Origin: Hemileia vastatrix
Taxonomy: Eukaryota > Basidiomycota > Pucciniomycetes > Pucciniales > Zaghouaniaceae
Reading direction: 5' to 3'
Assembly (NCBI GenBank): GCA_030280995.1
Contig: JASXTE010000010.1
Location: forward strand, 26,487,823-26,551,822
DNA: 64,000 nt
Part shown: piece by piece, positions 44,299-55,931 of the stretch
Layout: each line of letters starts with the position of its first letter
Position numbering within the stretch: the stretch's first letter is position 1
Program-made: the position numbers and the translations under genes
Notes under the pieces: model-generated
Database searches by the model: none
What the model was told of the DNA's origin: nothing
Seen by the model: only the letters and a program-made list of their open reading frames with translations

Positions 44299-47200
44299 GT
44301 AATTTGGTTGATAGTCACTTTGGTATGTTTTCTAATAAATCTTCTTCTGCAGGTAATATTATTGAACATGGTGAAAGAACAGTTAAACCTGTTAAAAGAC
44401 AGCTTCCTGTAACTAGTAGCACTATTGATGTAATTAGCAAATTGTCATTTGATGAACCTTTACATTTAACTTCTACATCTTTAATTAATCCTTCTCTTGC
44501 AATTAAAAATGATTCTGTTCCCCCTGAAATCTATACCTTAATTGAAAAAACTTCTGAGGAAATATTGAAAGATACCCTTGATTTTAATGTTGTGAAAGAC
44601 AAAAATGTGAGAGATGTGTTAATCCATGAAAATGATAGATTAAATAATTTACACTTGCAATGTAAAGTGAGTTCTTCTGTACAAGATACAGCTTATTTAA
44701 AAATCAAAGAAACCTTGAATATTGTTCTTAGTCAACAAAAACAAATAAGAAGTGACCATAGAGCTATCTCAGATAGAAATATCAGTCTACATAAGACCTT
44801 GAGTGAATTGAAACCCCTTATTGAGGAAAATTATTCATCCAAAAATGAAATAAAATCTCTGCAAAATGAGTTTAAAAAGCTAAAAAATGATTTCCATGCA
44901 CTAAGTACCAAACACTCAGTTTCTGAGGACAGAAATGTTCAATCTCTTGCGAAAGTAAATAACCAGATGTCTGAAATTCCAAGAATAAGAAGTTATGTGT
45001 CTGACCTGAAGGAAAAATTCTCAACCTTAACCATCAATAATGAATTAAATGAGATTTCTGTCAATAAGCTGTATAAAAATAAAGGGAAAAAACCTGAGCA
45101 AAGTTCATCCTTTCTTCCTCATATTTCATCCATTAAACAAACTGACAATGAGTCTGTAAAATCTTTTGCTACTAGCAAAAAATCTTGTGATGGTCATGCA
45201 CCAGCTGTTTCTGTAAATAATGAAATTTCTGAACACCTTGCTAAAATTCAGGAATTATTAATAATGAATAATTCAAACCAAAATGCGGACCATCCCAGTA
45301 GTCAGAAAAATTGGCCTAAGTTAGACCAATATCATACCTTTGATGGTGATTCTTTCTCTGATTGGCAACACTTTATCCAAAGAATTAATAATTTAAAGAG
45401 ATCTTATAAACTACCTGATGAGGAAATTGTTTCTAAGCTAATTTCTTTATTTTCCAATGTAGCCTTGATGTGGTATGAATCTGTTCTTTTAGACAACAAT
45501 AATTATACATGGAATGATTGGAAATCCTTGATTGAGAATCAGTTTTGTGGTTCGAAATTCAGGTTAGCTCAGCAGAGACTGTATGAGAATACTAGATATG
45601 TATCCTCCTCTGTTGAAAAGCCCATTGTTTTTCTGATGAAAATAACTAAAATCCTTAGAGCAATTGATGCAAAGATGGATTATGATATTTGGAGAGATAA
45701 AATCTTGTTTAAATTACCAAATTCTCTTAGGGATTTGATTGTGGCTAGAACTGAACATGTAAGGGAAAATTCTTCTTTCATTAATATATGTAATGAGGTA
45801 CTGCTCAACCATAGATATGAACCAAAGAATTACCTTGGTAAATCTTATAATGATCAGAATAAACCTTTTACAAAACTTTCAGAAAAATCTGGTAAACCCT
45901 CTGCCCCAATTGCACCTAAAAAATATGCAACAAATACTTGTTATAAATGTAACAAACCGTGGCAGAAGGGTCATGTGTGTGACAAGAAAATTCATCTTGT
46001 TGAACAAAATGAAGACACTGATGAAGTTGAACTTGATGTCAATAATTCTTCCAGTGACTGTGAAAGTAATATCTTCTATGACAATGAATCTGTTAAAGAT
46101 GTTTTAATGTTGGAACATGATGTCCATTATTTAAATAATATATCTAAAGATTGTGTATTGAATTTATCTTCAGTAGAAAATGATGAGATAATTAAAGATA
46201 TTACTAACAATTCTATTCCTATATCCCCTTGAAAGGCACCTGTTATCATTAATGGTAAAAATGTTGATGTAGTTCTTGATTCTGGTGCTCGAGGAAGTGT
46301 AGTATCTGAAAACGCTTTGGCTTCAGTGGATAAGGAATATTTGAGTAAATTATTACCTATAACTTCTGAAAAATGGAGAGGGTATGGTTCTACCTTATTT
46401 CCTATTGGCAAATACAAAACCTCTGTATTCTTCAAATATAATGGTGGTTTTGTCAGAGCTGTTTGTGAGTTTGTTGTCATGAAAAATGATAATTTAAGCA
46501 ATTGGTTTATTATGGGAAATGATATTTTAACCATGTTTGGTGTGAAACTGGACCCAGCAAATAATTGCTTTACCTTAGGAATGAATGGGAAAAGGAAATT
46601 CAAAATTTCCTCTCCTAGAACTTCTGGGCATTTGTTGAAATCTTGTAACTCACTGATCCAGTGTAAAGGTAGAACAACAACTGAAATGGATGATTTATTA
46701 CATGAAATAAATACTGCTTCTTTTGGTGATCAGTTGACTAGTGAACAAAAGGATTCTATTGTTGCCTCTATTACCTCTTTCCCTATGGCTTTTGCTCATG
46801 GTTCTCATGTCTTGGGAATTGTTCAGGAAGAGATGAAAATTACCTTATCCTGTAATTTGAGTGATATTCCTCCTACCCTTAAGAAAAAACCATATCCTGC
46901 TTCTCCATCAAAAAGAAAAGATATTGAAGATAATATTGAAACATTATTGAAAATGAATATCATTGAGAAAGTGGATGTCACCCCCAAATATTGTGTCATC
47001 TCCCCAGTCTTGATTTCATATGAAAAAGATAAAGCTAGATTATGTGGAGATTACAGAGCTTTAAATACTTATACTGTTGATGATATTTATCCTTTACCCA
47101 GAATTAATTCAATACATGCTACCTTGCAAGGTGCAAAATTTATTAGTTGTCTGGATGCTAATAAAGGATATCATCAAGTTCCAGTTGAGAAAGTTTCTCA

Positions 47201-49783
47201 AATCTTTTTGCTTATTGCTACTCATATGGGAATATATAAGTATGTTAGGATGCCATTTGGCCCTAAAAATTCTCCTGCAGTTCTCCAGAAAGTCATGGAT
47301 AACACTTTCCATCAAGAAATTATTGAAGGTTGGCTCATGGTTTATATTGATGATATTATTATTTTTTCTAAAACTTTTGATGAACATATGATTCACTTGA
47401 ATAGAGTTTTCCAAAATTTGGATGAAATCAATATGACCTTATCTTTAAAAAAGTGTAAATTTGGTTTTCAATCTTTGAAAGTCCTTGGCCATGTTGTGTC
47501 AGGCTTACAAATTTGTGTAGACCATAATAAAGTTGCTGCCATTCAAAATGTAAAAGCACCAACTTCTGTAAGAGAAATCCAAAGTTTTTTGGGTATGTGT
47601 GGCTATTATAGACAATATATTAAAAATTATCAGGTCATAGCCTTGCCTCTTACAAAACTGACCAGAAAAGATGTTGCTTTTCTCTGGAATAATGACTGTC
47701 AAAAAGCTTTTGATACATTAAAAAGTTGCTTAATGACAGCCCCTATATTGGCTCTTCCAGATTTTAACAAGCCATTTGTCCTTTATACAGATGCTAGCTT
47801 TATTGGTCTGGGTGCTGCCCTTCACCAAAAGCAAATTATTAATGATAAATTCTCAGAGGTTGTAATTTGTTATCTTTCAAGAACCTTAATAAATAGTGAA
47901 TTGAAATATGGTGCCACTCAATTGGAGTGCTTAGAAGTTGTTTGGGCTCTTGAGAAACTTCATTACTATTTGGATGACCAAAAATTTGAGTTGGTAACTG
48001 ACTGTAGTGCTGTGAAATCTCTCTTAAACCTAAAGAAACCTAACAGACATATGTTCAGGTGGCAACTTGCTGTTCAGAAATACAGAGGAAGGATGACAAT
48101 TATCCATAGAGCTGGAAATGTTCACTCTAATGTTGATATGCTCTCCAGATTGCCTCTGCCAAATAATGACACAAATCCTGCTTATGTACCTGAAGATGAT
48201 ACTGTTCATATCCATGGTATATTTATAGTTGATATGGAAGAGGAATTATTACAGTTAATACTGGATTCATATGATAAAGATTCTGATTTAAATAAATTGG
48301 TTACTATCTTAAATGATCCTAAGAATGCTTCAATTCAAGCATTAATAAAAACTCTTCCTGCAAAGTACCAAAATGCTTTAAATAAAGGAAAGTTCTCTAT
48401 TGAAGATGGTTATATATATTATAGAAGGAAGCTTACCAATGTAATTGTTATTCCTCCTTCAATGAAAGAGACTATCCTCAAACTTTGTCATGATGACATA
48501 TTAGCTGGTCATTTTGATCTTGAAAAAACATTGATTAGAATCAAAAACACTGCATGGTGGGCTAATATGTCTGAAGACACAAAATTATATGTTGAATCTT
48601 GTGATTCCTGCCAAAAATCTAAAATGTTAACAGGTAAGAGAGTGGGCTATTACAACATATTGAAGCACCTAGTGCTCCCTGGCAAATCATTAATATGGAT
48701 TTTGTCACTGGTCTTCCTGTTGCAGGTCAAGACAGCTTTAACTCTTGTTGGGTAATAGTGGATAGATTCACAAAAATGTGCAAATTTATTCCAACCCACA
48801 AAGATGTATTCACCAAAGAATAAGCTTTCTTATGGTGGTCTTACATGTTTAATATTATTGGTTTTCCAAAAGCCATTATCTCTGATAGGGATCCAAAATT
48901 CACTTCTGAGTTTTGGACCTCTTTGATGGATATTTGTGGCTGTGAGTTAAAATTGTCTACAGCTCACCATCCTCAAACTGATGGTCTAGCTGAAAGAATG
49001 ATTCAAACTCTGGAAGATATGATTAGAAGGTATTGTGCCTTTGGTTTAGAATATAAAGACAATGACAGATTTACTCATGATTGGGTCACTCTTTTGCCTG
49101 GTCTTGAATTTGCATATAATAGCACTGTTCATTCTGTCACTAAGAAAAAGCCTTTTGAGCTTTGGTTAGGTTATGTCCCAAACACTCCTGCTCAGACTCT
49201 CAATAATAAATTACCTAAGTTGGAACTACACCCTGGTGTAAAATCTTTTATGCAAATGCAACAGCTATGCAGAAAACATGCTCAGAGCTGTATTGATAAA
49301 GCATTTGAGTATGAAAAGAAATGATGGGATAAATCCCATAAGGAATACACATTTAACAAGGGTGATGAAGTCTTGATCTCTACTGTCCATTTCAATTTAC
49401 AAGGTAGCCACAAATTAAAAGATCCTTTTGTAGGACCATTTGTTGTTAAAAGAATGGTTGGTGATAATGCAGTAGAAGTTGTATTGAATTCTCCATATAA
49501 TAGGAAACATCCTGTCTTTCCCATTTCTTTGCTTAAGCCTTATACTTCCAACAGTGACTTGTTTCCAAAAAGAAGAGGAAGACCTAAGAAGAACCCTCAG
49601 GAAGTCACAGAAACAGCAGAAATTGATAAAATTCTCAATGATAGAATTATCACTTCTGAAAGAGGTACTGAATATTTATTGAGATATAAGAACAAATCAT
49701 CTGAACATGATGCATGGATACCTGGCAAGGAAATTTCAAATCTGCCTACTCTGTTGAAAAAATACAAAAAGAAAAAATCTTAG
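44109..49783 (+). pseudogene. A2 ORF2: Gag-Pol polyprotein, multiply broken
   Basis: Family-A Gag-Pol order throughout: capsid, zinc knuckle CYKCNKPWQKGHVC, protease, RT with YIDD, RNase H with YTDAS, integrase, chromodomain. Breaks are TGA at 46230 just before the protease, a one-base frameshift near 48640 in the integrase zinc-binding region, TAA at 48821 (shared with A1) and TGA at 49322. The protease motif reads DSGARGS instead of DSGAGGS, and the RT has PKNSPAVLQ for PKNAPSVFQ. Not competent for its own movement. Confidence 0.88.
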
Positions 49784-49817
49784 AATTTTTTTTATTGTTT
49801 TTTTTAGAGTGAGGTAG

Positions 49818-50928
49818 TGTCAGCCAGGCTATTCCAGGAGTCCAGTAAATGATATGTAACTTATAAAACCTGAAAGAGTGGGTAAGAATTGTATTTAATG
49901 AATATAGATTAATATTTTATTGCATAATAAAATTATATAAGTATTTTATTATATACAAGTGTTATATTAATTTTATTGGTTATATAAATTTTTATATACA
50001 TTTAAATTGAACATAATATAATATATTCTACAAATAATGGCGCATTTTTATGTATTTAATAATTATAAATTTACATTTAATTAATTGAAGAACATATATT
50101 ATAATTATAAGTGTAAAATTGACTTATAATATAATTAAATTAATTATTTGAATTTATATATTAAATAATACCTTTCATATAATACTAAACAATAATTAAT
50201 GACGCTTCTTTTCACCCTTAATTGTGTCAGGAAAAACCAATTAATTAATTTATACTAAATTGAGATTAATTACATGTTTTGTTGCGTCAAAGTATTTTTT
50301 GTTTCACTTAAAATATCCTTAAATCAGACTGTACCATCTGTTTGGAATTATTTTTCTCATAGTTCCCATGTTCCAATCTTGTTTAGTTATTCACTATTTT
50401 TACTTACTGATTTGGGAATTAATGGCGGGAAAATTGGATTCTTAATTGGGGTTTTAATTATTTGTTTCATATTTTTCTCTACATTATTATGTTTCATTTA
50501 CTCTTTGATATACTTGTTTTATTCTATTATAATTCTTGTATTTACAAATATAGTGGCGCTTCAGAGGACCCATTGCCTATAAAAGGGCCTTGGATAATCC
50601 CCTGTAGCCTCATCACTTATTATACGCTCAACAAATTAAGTACAATTTTATTACGTTTATATTCTTTTTATTAGTAATACAATTCTAATTAAAATTCTAT
50701 ATAACAATTTAAAGGTTGCTTTAAGTCTGATAGTAATTAAAAGTGTTTGCCGCGCAGAACCCTTACCTTAAATAATATTATTGTTAACAAAGCCTAAGTT
50801 TTTGTCATCTCTCAAGTTACTCGCCGTTGTTTTCCTTTTAAATAAATTAAATACTCTATTACAGTTTATTTCTTTTATTTTTTCCCTTCTCCTCTTTTCC
50901 TTACGTTCTTCTAGACGACTGACCGACA
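49818..50928 (+). repeat. A2 3' LTR
   Basis: 1111 bp; close to the 5' LTR except that it lacks the 126 bp duplication and a short pyrimidine insert near the end. Followed by GATAC. Confidence 0.9.
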
Positions 50929-50933
50929 GATAC
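50929..50933. other. Target site duplication GATAC, right copy (A2)
   Basis: Matches 41702-41706. Confidence 0.9.
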
Positions 50934-52413
50934 CATTTGTATTATTTTTTATCTTTTATTTTATTTTATTTTATTTATTTTTTATTTTATTTTATTTATC
51001 AATTTTTTATTTTAGTATAGTAGAAGATTAAAAAATTAAAATAATAATAATATATATTAGAATTTAAAGTTATTAATTGTTTTTTATTATTTATTTATTA
51101 TTATGTTTCTAATCTTTTTTCAGGAGCTCATTGTCTGGATGATGAAGCTTCTGGAGGCTGGTCCGGATGATTATGTCGTTTTTGTTTTTTGTTGGGATTG
51201 TGGGAAGAAATGTGCTCTTTGAAGTGCATCCTGCTGGAGAGATTATATGGATTTTAATGAGCAGGAATTGGATTAGAGGGAAGTTCAGAGGAGGTAGAAG
51301 AAGAGGCAGGAATGGAGTGCTGGAAGGTGTGCCTAATTATCCTAGACATCTTCCAGTGGTTGTCCAACAGGCGCTTTCTAAGGGATTTTTCAAAGTCATT
51401 CAAAGGTCCATGGAGGGCAAAGGCTTTTAGCATGCTTGAATACATGGTGCTGGGGTGTTGTTTCATGTCTCCATAATCCAGGGTCAAAGAAGTTTCTAGA
51501 GGTTGGCCAACTCCAATAGTAGATTCAGGAGGAGGGGTGCCAACTATACAAGAAGAATTTGATCAGTAATTATTTTTGTTGAAGAAATTGGATGAATTAA
51601 TGTGGTACTTACAGATTAGAAGCTCATCAAATTTGTAAGCAGCCAGAATTTGGACTTCTGAAGATTTTGGAATGGTCATAGTAGGTGGATCAATCAGGGA
51701 AAGATATGGATTCTCTTGGTCTTCCTCTGAAAGTTTTTGAGAATGTGAACTAGGAGACTGATTTTCCTGGGGCCTAGTTGGAGCAGCAGGTCAGTTGTTG
51801 CTGTTGTTAATATTTATGCTTGATTCAGTTGGATGAGGTGCTGGTGATGGAGTACCAGGGCTTTTATAAGATGGAGCAGGAGAGGGTGATTTGGAAGCAG
51901 ATTGATCTCTTCTTGATGGAGCTTTTGAGGGAATGGGACTGTCAGAAGAATAGTTGGCTGACAGAGGAGAGGTGTACTTTTGTTGTCTTAACTGGGGACG
52001 AAGTTGTTGCTTTGGTGCAGTGTTGGGTGCTCTGGTTTCTTCCTGGGGTCCTCTGGCAGGTCTCCTAGAAGTTTGGGAAATTTTGGAGTTTTGGACCTTG
52101 GAAGGGTTGGCTGCATTGCTCTGGGAGCAGTGGGAGGTAATTGCGTGGAGTTTTTTTTCTTGATTGTATGAATTTGGCTGTTTTCTGATTGTTTTTGGAG
52201 GTTTTGAGCCTGATTTTCACTGTCTAGTGAGGTGGTCTAGAAGCCTAGGAGCTGATTTTGAAGCCTTTGGAGCTAATTTAGCAGAGATAAAAGCTGTTTC
52301 TTGGGAAGCTAAGGCTGTTCTTTTGGGAAGAGTTCTGGAAGCTGAGTTCTTGGATCTTCTTGATGGTCCTGAGGATAAAGAGGAACATGATGGACCAATC
52401 TCTGGGGATCTGG
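50934..52413 (-). repeat. Inverted repeat D, inner part of left arm
   Basis: Reverse-complement match to 52708-54190, roughly 90% identical by eye with small indels. Together with 40984-41706 the left arm is about 2.2 kb, the same as the right arm. Confidence 0.82.
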
Positions 52414-52657
52414 TAGGGGATCTGGAGAGGTATTTATATGAAGGTGAAGGAAGATGAATAGGGTAGTTGGAATCTCTGTCTCAATTCTTCTTTTTGGAGT
52501 AGCAAGAATCACAAGACCTGTTGTAGAATTTGGCTTCAAGAGTTGGAAGAGTGAATGTGCAAGGTCTGCACATGTGGATGCACTGTTTGCAGGCATAGTC
52601 CTTGGGAGCAGTGAAGCAAGGAAGAGTAGAGGGGTCATCATAAGGGGATCCAGCCAT
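51170..52657 (-). pseudogene. Unrecognised D-element gene, left-arm copy
   Basis: On the minus strand, an ATG at 52657 opens the Cys-rich 58-residue frame in the spacer (separate entry). Sequence parallel to the right-arm gene follows, with an intron-like segment around 51535-51610 (GTAAGT...TATAG on the minus strand). The last exon encodes LDYGDMKQHPSTMYSSMLK and FEKSLRKRLLDNHWKMSRII, ending SNPIPAH-stop (51254). Stops and frame changes lie between these parts. I do not recognise the family; no catalytic motif is visible. Confidence 0.5.
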
Positions 52658-52707
52658 GATCTGTGGTGAGAAAAGATGATGGAAAGAGATAAGAAGGAGA
52701 TTTTTGT
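52414..52707. other. Spacer of inverted repeat D
   Basis: About 294 bp of unique sequence between the arms. Its minus strand holds the 58-codon Cys-rich frame and about 50 bp of upstream sequence. Confidence 0.7.
52481..52657 (-). CDS. Small Cys-rich open frame in the D spacer
   Basis: 58 codons from ATG 52657: MAGSPYDDPSTLPCF, then YACKQCIHMCRPC and later RSCDSCYSKKKN-stop. The pattern CX2CX3CX2C followed by CX2C suggests a metal-binding module, possibly the N-terminal exon of the D gene. It is too short to assign and has no second copy in the window. It may be a gene fragment. Confidence 0.4.
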   Translation of the reverse strand: MAGSPYDDPSTLPCFTAPKDYACKQCIHMCRPCTFTLPTLEAKFYNRSCDSCYSKKKN

Positions 52708-54021
52708 CAGTGATACCAGATCCCCAGAGCTTGGTCCATCCTCTTCCTCTTTATCCCCAGCACCATCCAGAAGATCCAGGAAATCAGATTCCAGAACTCT
52801 TCCCAAAAGACCAGGCTTATCTTCCCAAGAAACAGCTTTTATCTCTACTAAATTAGCTCCAAAAAGCTTCAAAATCAGCTCCTAGTCTTCTAGCCCTTAT
52901 CCAGGTGGCCCGCCCGCCTCACTAGACAGTGAAAATCAGGCTCAAAACCTCCAAAAACAACCAGAAAACAGCCAAATTCATCCAATCAACAAAAACAACT
53001 CCACACAATTACTTCCCACTGCTCCCAGAGAAATTCAGCCAACCCTTCCAAGGTCTGAAGACTCCAAAATTTCCCAAACTTCTAGGGGACCTGCCAGAGG
53101 ACCCCAGGAAGAAACCAGAGCACCCAACAATGCACCACAGCAACAACTTGGCACCAGTTAAGACAACAAAACTACACCTCTCCTCTGTCAGCCAACTATT
53201 CTTCTGACAGTTCCATTCCCTCAAAAGCTCCATTCAGAAGAGATCAATCTGCTTCCAAATCACCCTCTCCTGCTCCATATTATAAAAACCCTGGTACTCC
53301 ATCACCAGCACCTCATCCAACTGAATCAAGCAGAAATATTAACAACAGGAACAACAGACCTGCTGCTCGAACTAGGCCCCAGGAAAATTAGTCTCCTAGT
53401 TCAACTTCTCAAAACCTTTCAGAGGAAGACCAAGAGAATCCATATCTTTCCCTGATTGATCCACCTACTATGACTATTCCAAAATCTTCAGAAGCCCAAA
53501 CTCTGGCTGCTTACAAATTTGATGAGCTTCTAATCTGTAAGTACCACATTAATTCATCCAATTTCTTCAACAAAAATAATTACTGATCAAATTCTTCTTG
53601 TATAGTTGGCACCCCTCCTCCTGAATCTACTATTAGAGTTTGCCAACCTCTAGAAACTTCTTTGACCCTGAATTATGGAGACATGAAACAACACCCGAGC
53701 ACCATGTGTTCAAGCATTCTAAAAGCCTTTGCTCTCCATGGACCTTTGAATGACTTTAAAAAATCCCTGAGAAAGTGCCTGTTGGACGACCACTGGAATA
53801 TGTCTAGGATGATTAAGCACACCTTTCAGCACTCCATTCCTGCCTCTTCTTCTTTCTCCTCTGAACTTCCCTCTAATCCAATTCCTTCCCATTACAATCC
53901 ATATAATCTCTCAAGCAGGATGCACTTCAAAGAACACAGTGCTTCCCACAATCCCAACAAAAAACAAAAACAACATCACAATCCGGACCAGACTCCAGAA
54001 GCTTCATCCTCCAGACAATGA
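52708..54021 (+). pseudogene. Unrecognised D-element gene, right-arm copy lacking its N-terminus
   Basis: Plus-strand coding traces: a Ser/Pro-rich stretch (52709-52885), a Gln/Asn-rich stretch (about 52940-53160), then ANYSSDSSIPSKAPFRRDQS ... NPGTPSPAPHPTESS with an in-frame TAG near 53388, and DQENPYLSLIDPPTMTIPK. After an intron at 53537-53605 (69 bp, GTAAGT...TATAG) it reads GTPPPESTIRVCQPLETSLT and LNYGDMKQHPSTMCSS, ending EASSSRQ-stop at 54021. The splice keeps frame. The Cys-rich N-terminus found in the spacer is absent from this arm. Low-complexity composition, no known domain seen. Confidence 0.5.
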
Positions 54022-54905
54022 GCTCCTGCAAAAAGATTAGAAACATAATAATAATATAAAACAATTAATAAAAATAATTTCAGAATTTTTTTTTTAATTA
54101 TTATTTTATGATCTACTAATATACTAAATTTAAAAATTGATAAATAAAATGAAATAAAAATAAATGAATTAAAATATAATATAAAAAATAATACAAATGG
54201 TATCCCCCAGCCAATTGATGAGCTGATCCCCTGATATCTTGCACACATCCAAGTGCACCTTGATGTGGATACACCTTAAATAATTTAAAAAAATTGAAAT
54301 ATGAAACATAAATTAATGGTAATAATGAGAAAAAATAAATAAAAAGTGAAATTAATGAAACAAAAATTAAAATAAATTAAAATGATAAAATAGCATTGCC
54401 CGGCCAATCAATGAGCCTTTCACCACCAATGCTTGCCCACATCCAGATGACCCTTATGTGGTAACACCCAATTTTTTTTTTAAATTTATATTTTTAACAA
54501 CCCCCATAAAAAAATTAAAAGAAAAAAAGAGAAAAAAAAGAAAATAATCTGAAACTACTATCTTGCAAAAACATAACTAAAAAATCAAAGACAGTCCAGC
54601 TTCATAGATGGTCAAATAAGAGAAAGTCCGGTCCATAGAAATGATCACTGGGTGGGCTCCCTCCAATATGTAAAAATGATGAGAGACCACCAGTGATCCA
54701 CCGCCAATCCGAAAGAACCAAAGATAAAGAAGCCAGTCCCAAACCAGTTTAAAGTCATAGTGGACTTGAAACCTGAATAATAAACAACAGAACTAGAATT
54801 CAAGTAGGAAAAACAAAAGACTTGAGACAGACATTCTGGGGTAACTGTTCTACAGAGCAGCCAGCTCATCAGTTACCCCCACACTTGCCAAAAAAAAATC
54901 TAGAA
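52708..54905 (+). repeat. Inverted repeat D, right arm
   Basis: Reverse complement of 40984-41706 plus 50934-52413. After the gene remnant it holds AT-rich sequence and the two GGATGTGGG-type blocks in inverse order. It ends where a family-A LTR begins at 54912, so the palindrome may once have been longer. Confidence 0.82.
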
Positions 54906-54911
54906 GAACCC

Positions 54912-55036
54912 TGTCACCAGGCTATTCCAGAAGTCCAGTAAATGATATATTAACTTATAAGACCTGAAAGAGGGCGTAAGATTTGTATTTAATGTATATA
55001 AATTAATATTTTATTGCATAATAAAATCATATAAGT
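54912..55036 (+). repeat. Family-A LTR fragment cut by CACTA2
   Basis: First 125 bp of a family-A LTR (TGTCACCAGGCTATTCC; one base lost against TGTCAGCC), closest to the A2 type. It stops at ...ATATAAGT, exactly where CACTA2 begins. Confidence 0.8.
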
Positions 55037-55078
55037 CACCACAGAAAATTTGGGGGGGTATTGCTAGCAATACCCCTC
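55037..55078 (+). repeat. CACTA2 left terminal repeat
   Basis: 42 bp similar to 6711-6751. It contains the perfect palindrome GGTATTGCTAGCAATACC (55057-55074, extendable by GG/CC to 55055-55076). The preceding AGT (55034-55036) would be the target duplication. Confidence 0.75.
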
Positions 55079-55931
55079 ATTTAAAAATGTTGGGAAGTGG
55101 TTGGAAAGCTGTTGGAAGGCTGTTGGGAGTTCATTGTGAAACCAGATTTAAATTAATTGGACAAAGATTTGGTAATCAGTTAGACCTAGGTTCAACCAAA
55201 CTCAATCACAGGTTTCTTGGAGCTTGGTGATTACTTTGATTTTGAGCTGAGCACAGATTGAGCAAAGCTTGAACATATCATTTAACATATCATAATATTC
55301 ACTTTCCCATCTTGTGGAAAGCAAAATTTGATATTCGTTCTAAGAATATCTACATATATTTTCTTGCCAAGTTGGTAACAGAAGGTTAAACTGTAGTATC
55401 TCAATTATTACACTAGACTACATAGATATTTGATAAAACATACAATTCAAATCAATTTTAATATTATTGAGATCACCATAAGTGTCTTTCCAAAGACTTA
55501 CAAAAAGTATGTTAGTATCAAGATATCGTTCTAGGTAGTAGTTTCAATTTGGATTTTGAACTGACATCTAAAGCATTTTACTATTAGACAGAAACATAAA
55601 TAAGTGTAATAAGAGTGAAATTATTCTATTTTGTGATTATAATGTAACAATAATGCACATTTTTATTGAGAAAATTTTTCTTCCTCCACAAACCAAAATT
55701 TACTCTATAGGCTCAAGATTTATTTTTAAGACATATTATTCATTTCAGTTATCATTGATTTACTTCCAATATTTATTAAAAAGATAATAATAATACATGT
55801 GAAAGAATTATGAGCTTAGCATAGCATATGCTAAAAAGTTATTTTGTCGTTTTATTCAAAACTGATTCTTCATTTTTTGCTTCAATTCATCTTTTAACAA
55901 CCACTATCTTCAGATACTATTCTTACTTAAT
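55079..55931. other. CACTA2 left subterminal region
   Basis: Contains GCTGTTGGAAGGCTGTTGGG-type short repeats near 55108-55130 and a GAGCACAGATTGAGC block near 55252 that resembles the CACTA1 left end. The rest is AT-rich with no gene; the SNF2 promoter must lie here. Confidence 0.5.

Larger units (their letters stand above)
41707..50928 (+). mobile_element. A2: full-length defective family-A gypsy element
   Basis: LTRs of 1253 and 1111 bp, GATAC duplication, intact ORF1 and broken ORF2. The interior is nearly identical to A1 from the leader through the capsid region, while the LTR U3 differs clearly from A1. Confidence 0.92.

Noticed and set aside
51820..52457. Plus-strand open frames in the left arm of D
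   Set aside because: They are antisense to the D gene traces; the right arm supports the opposite strand, including an in-frame intron.
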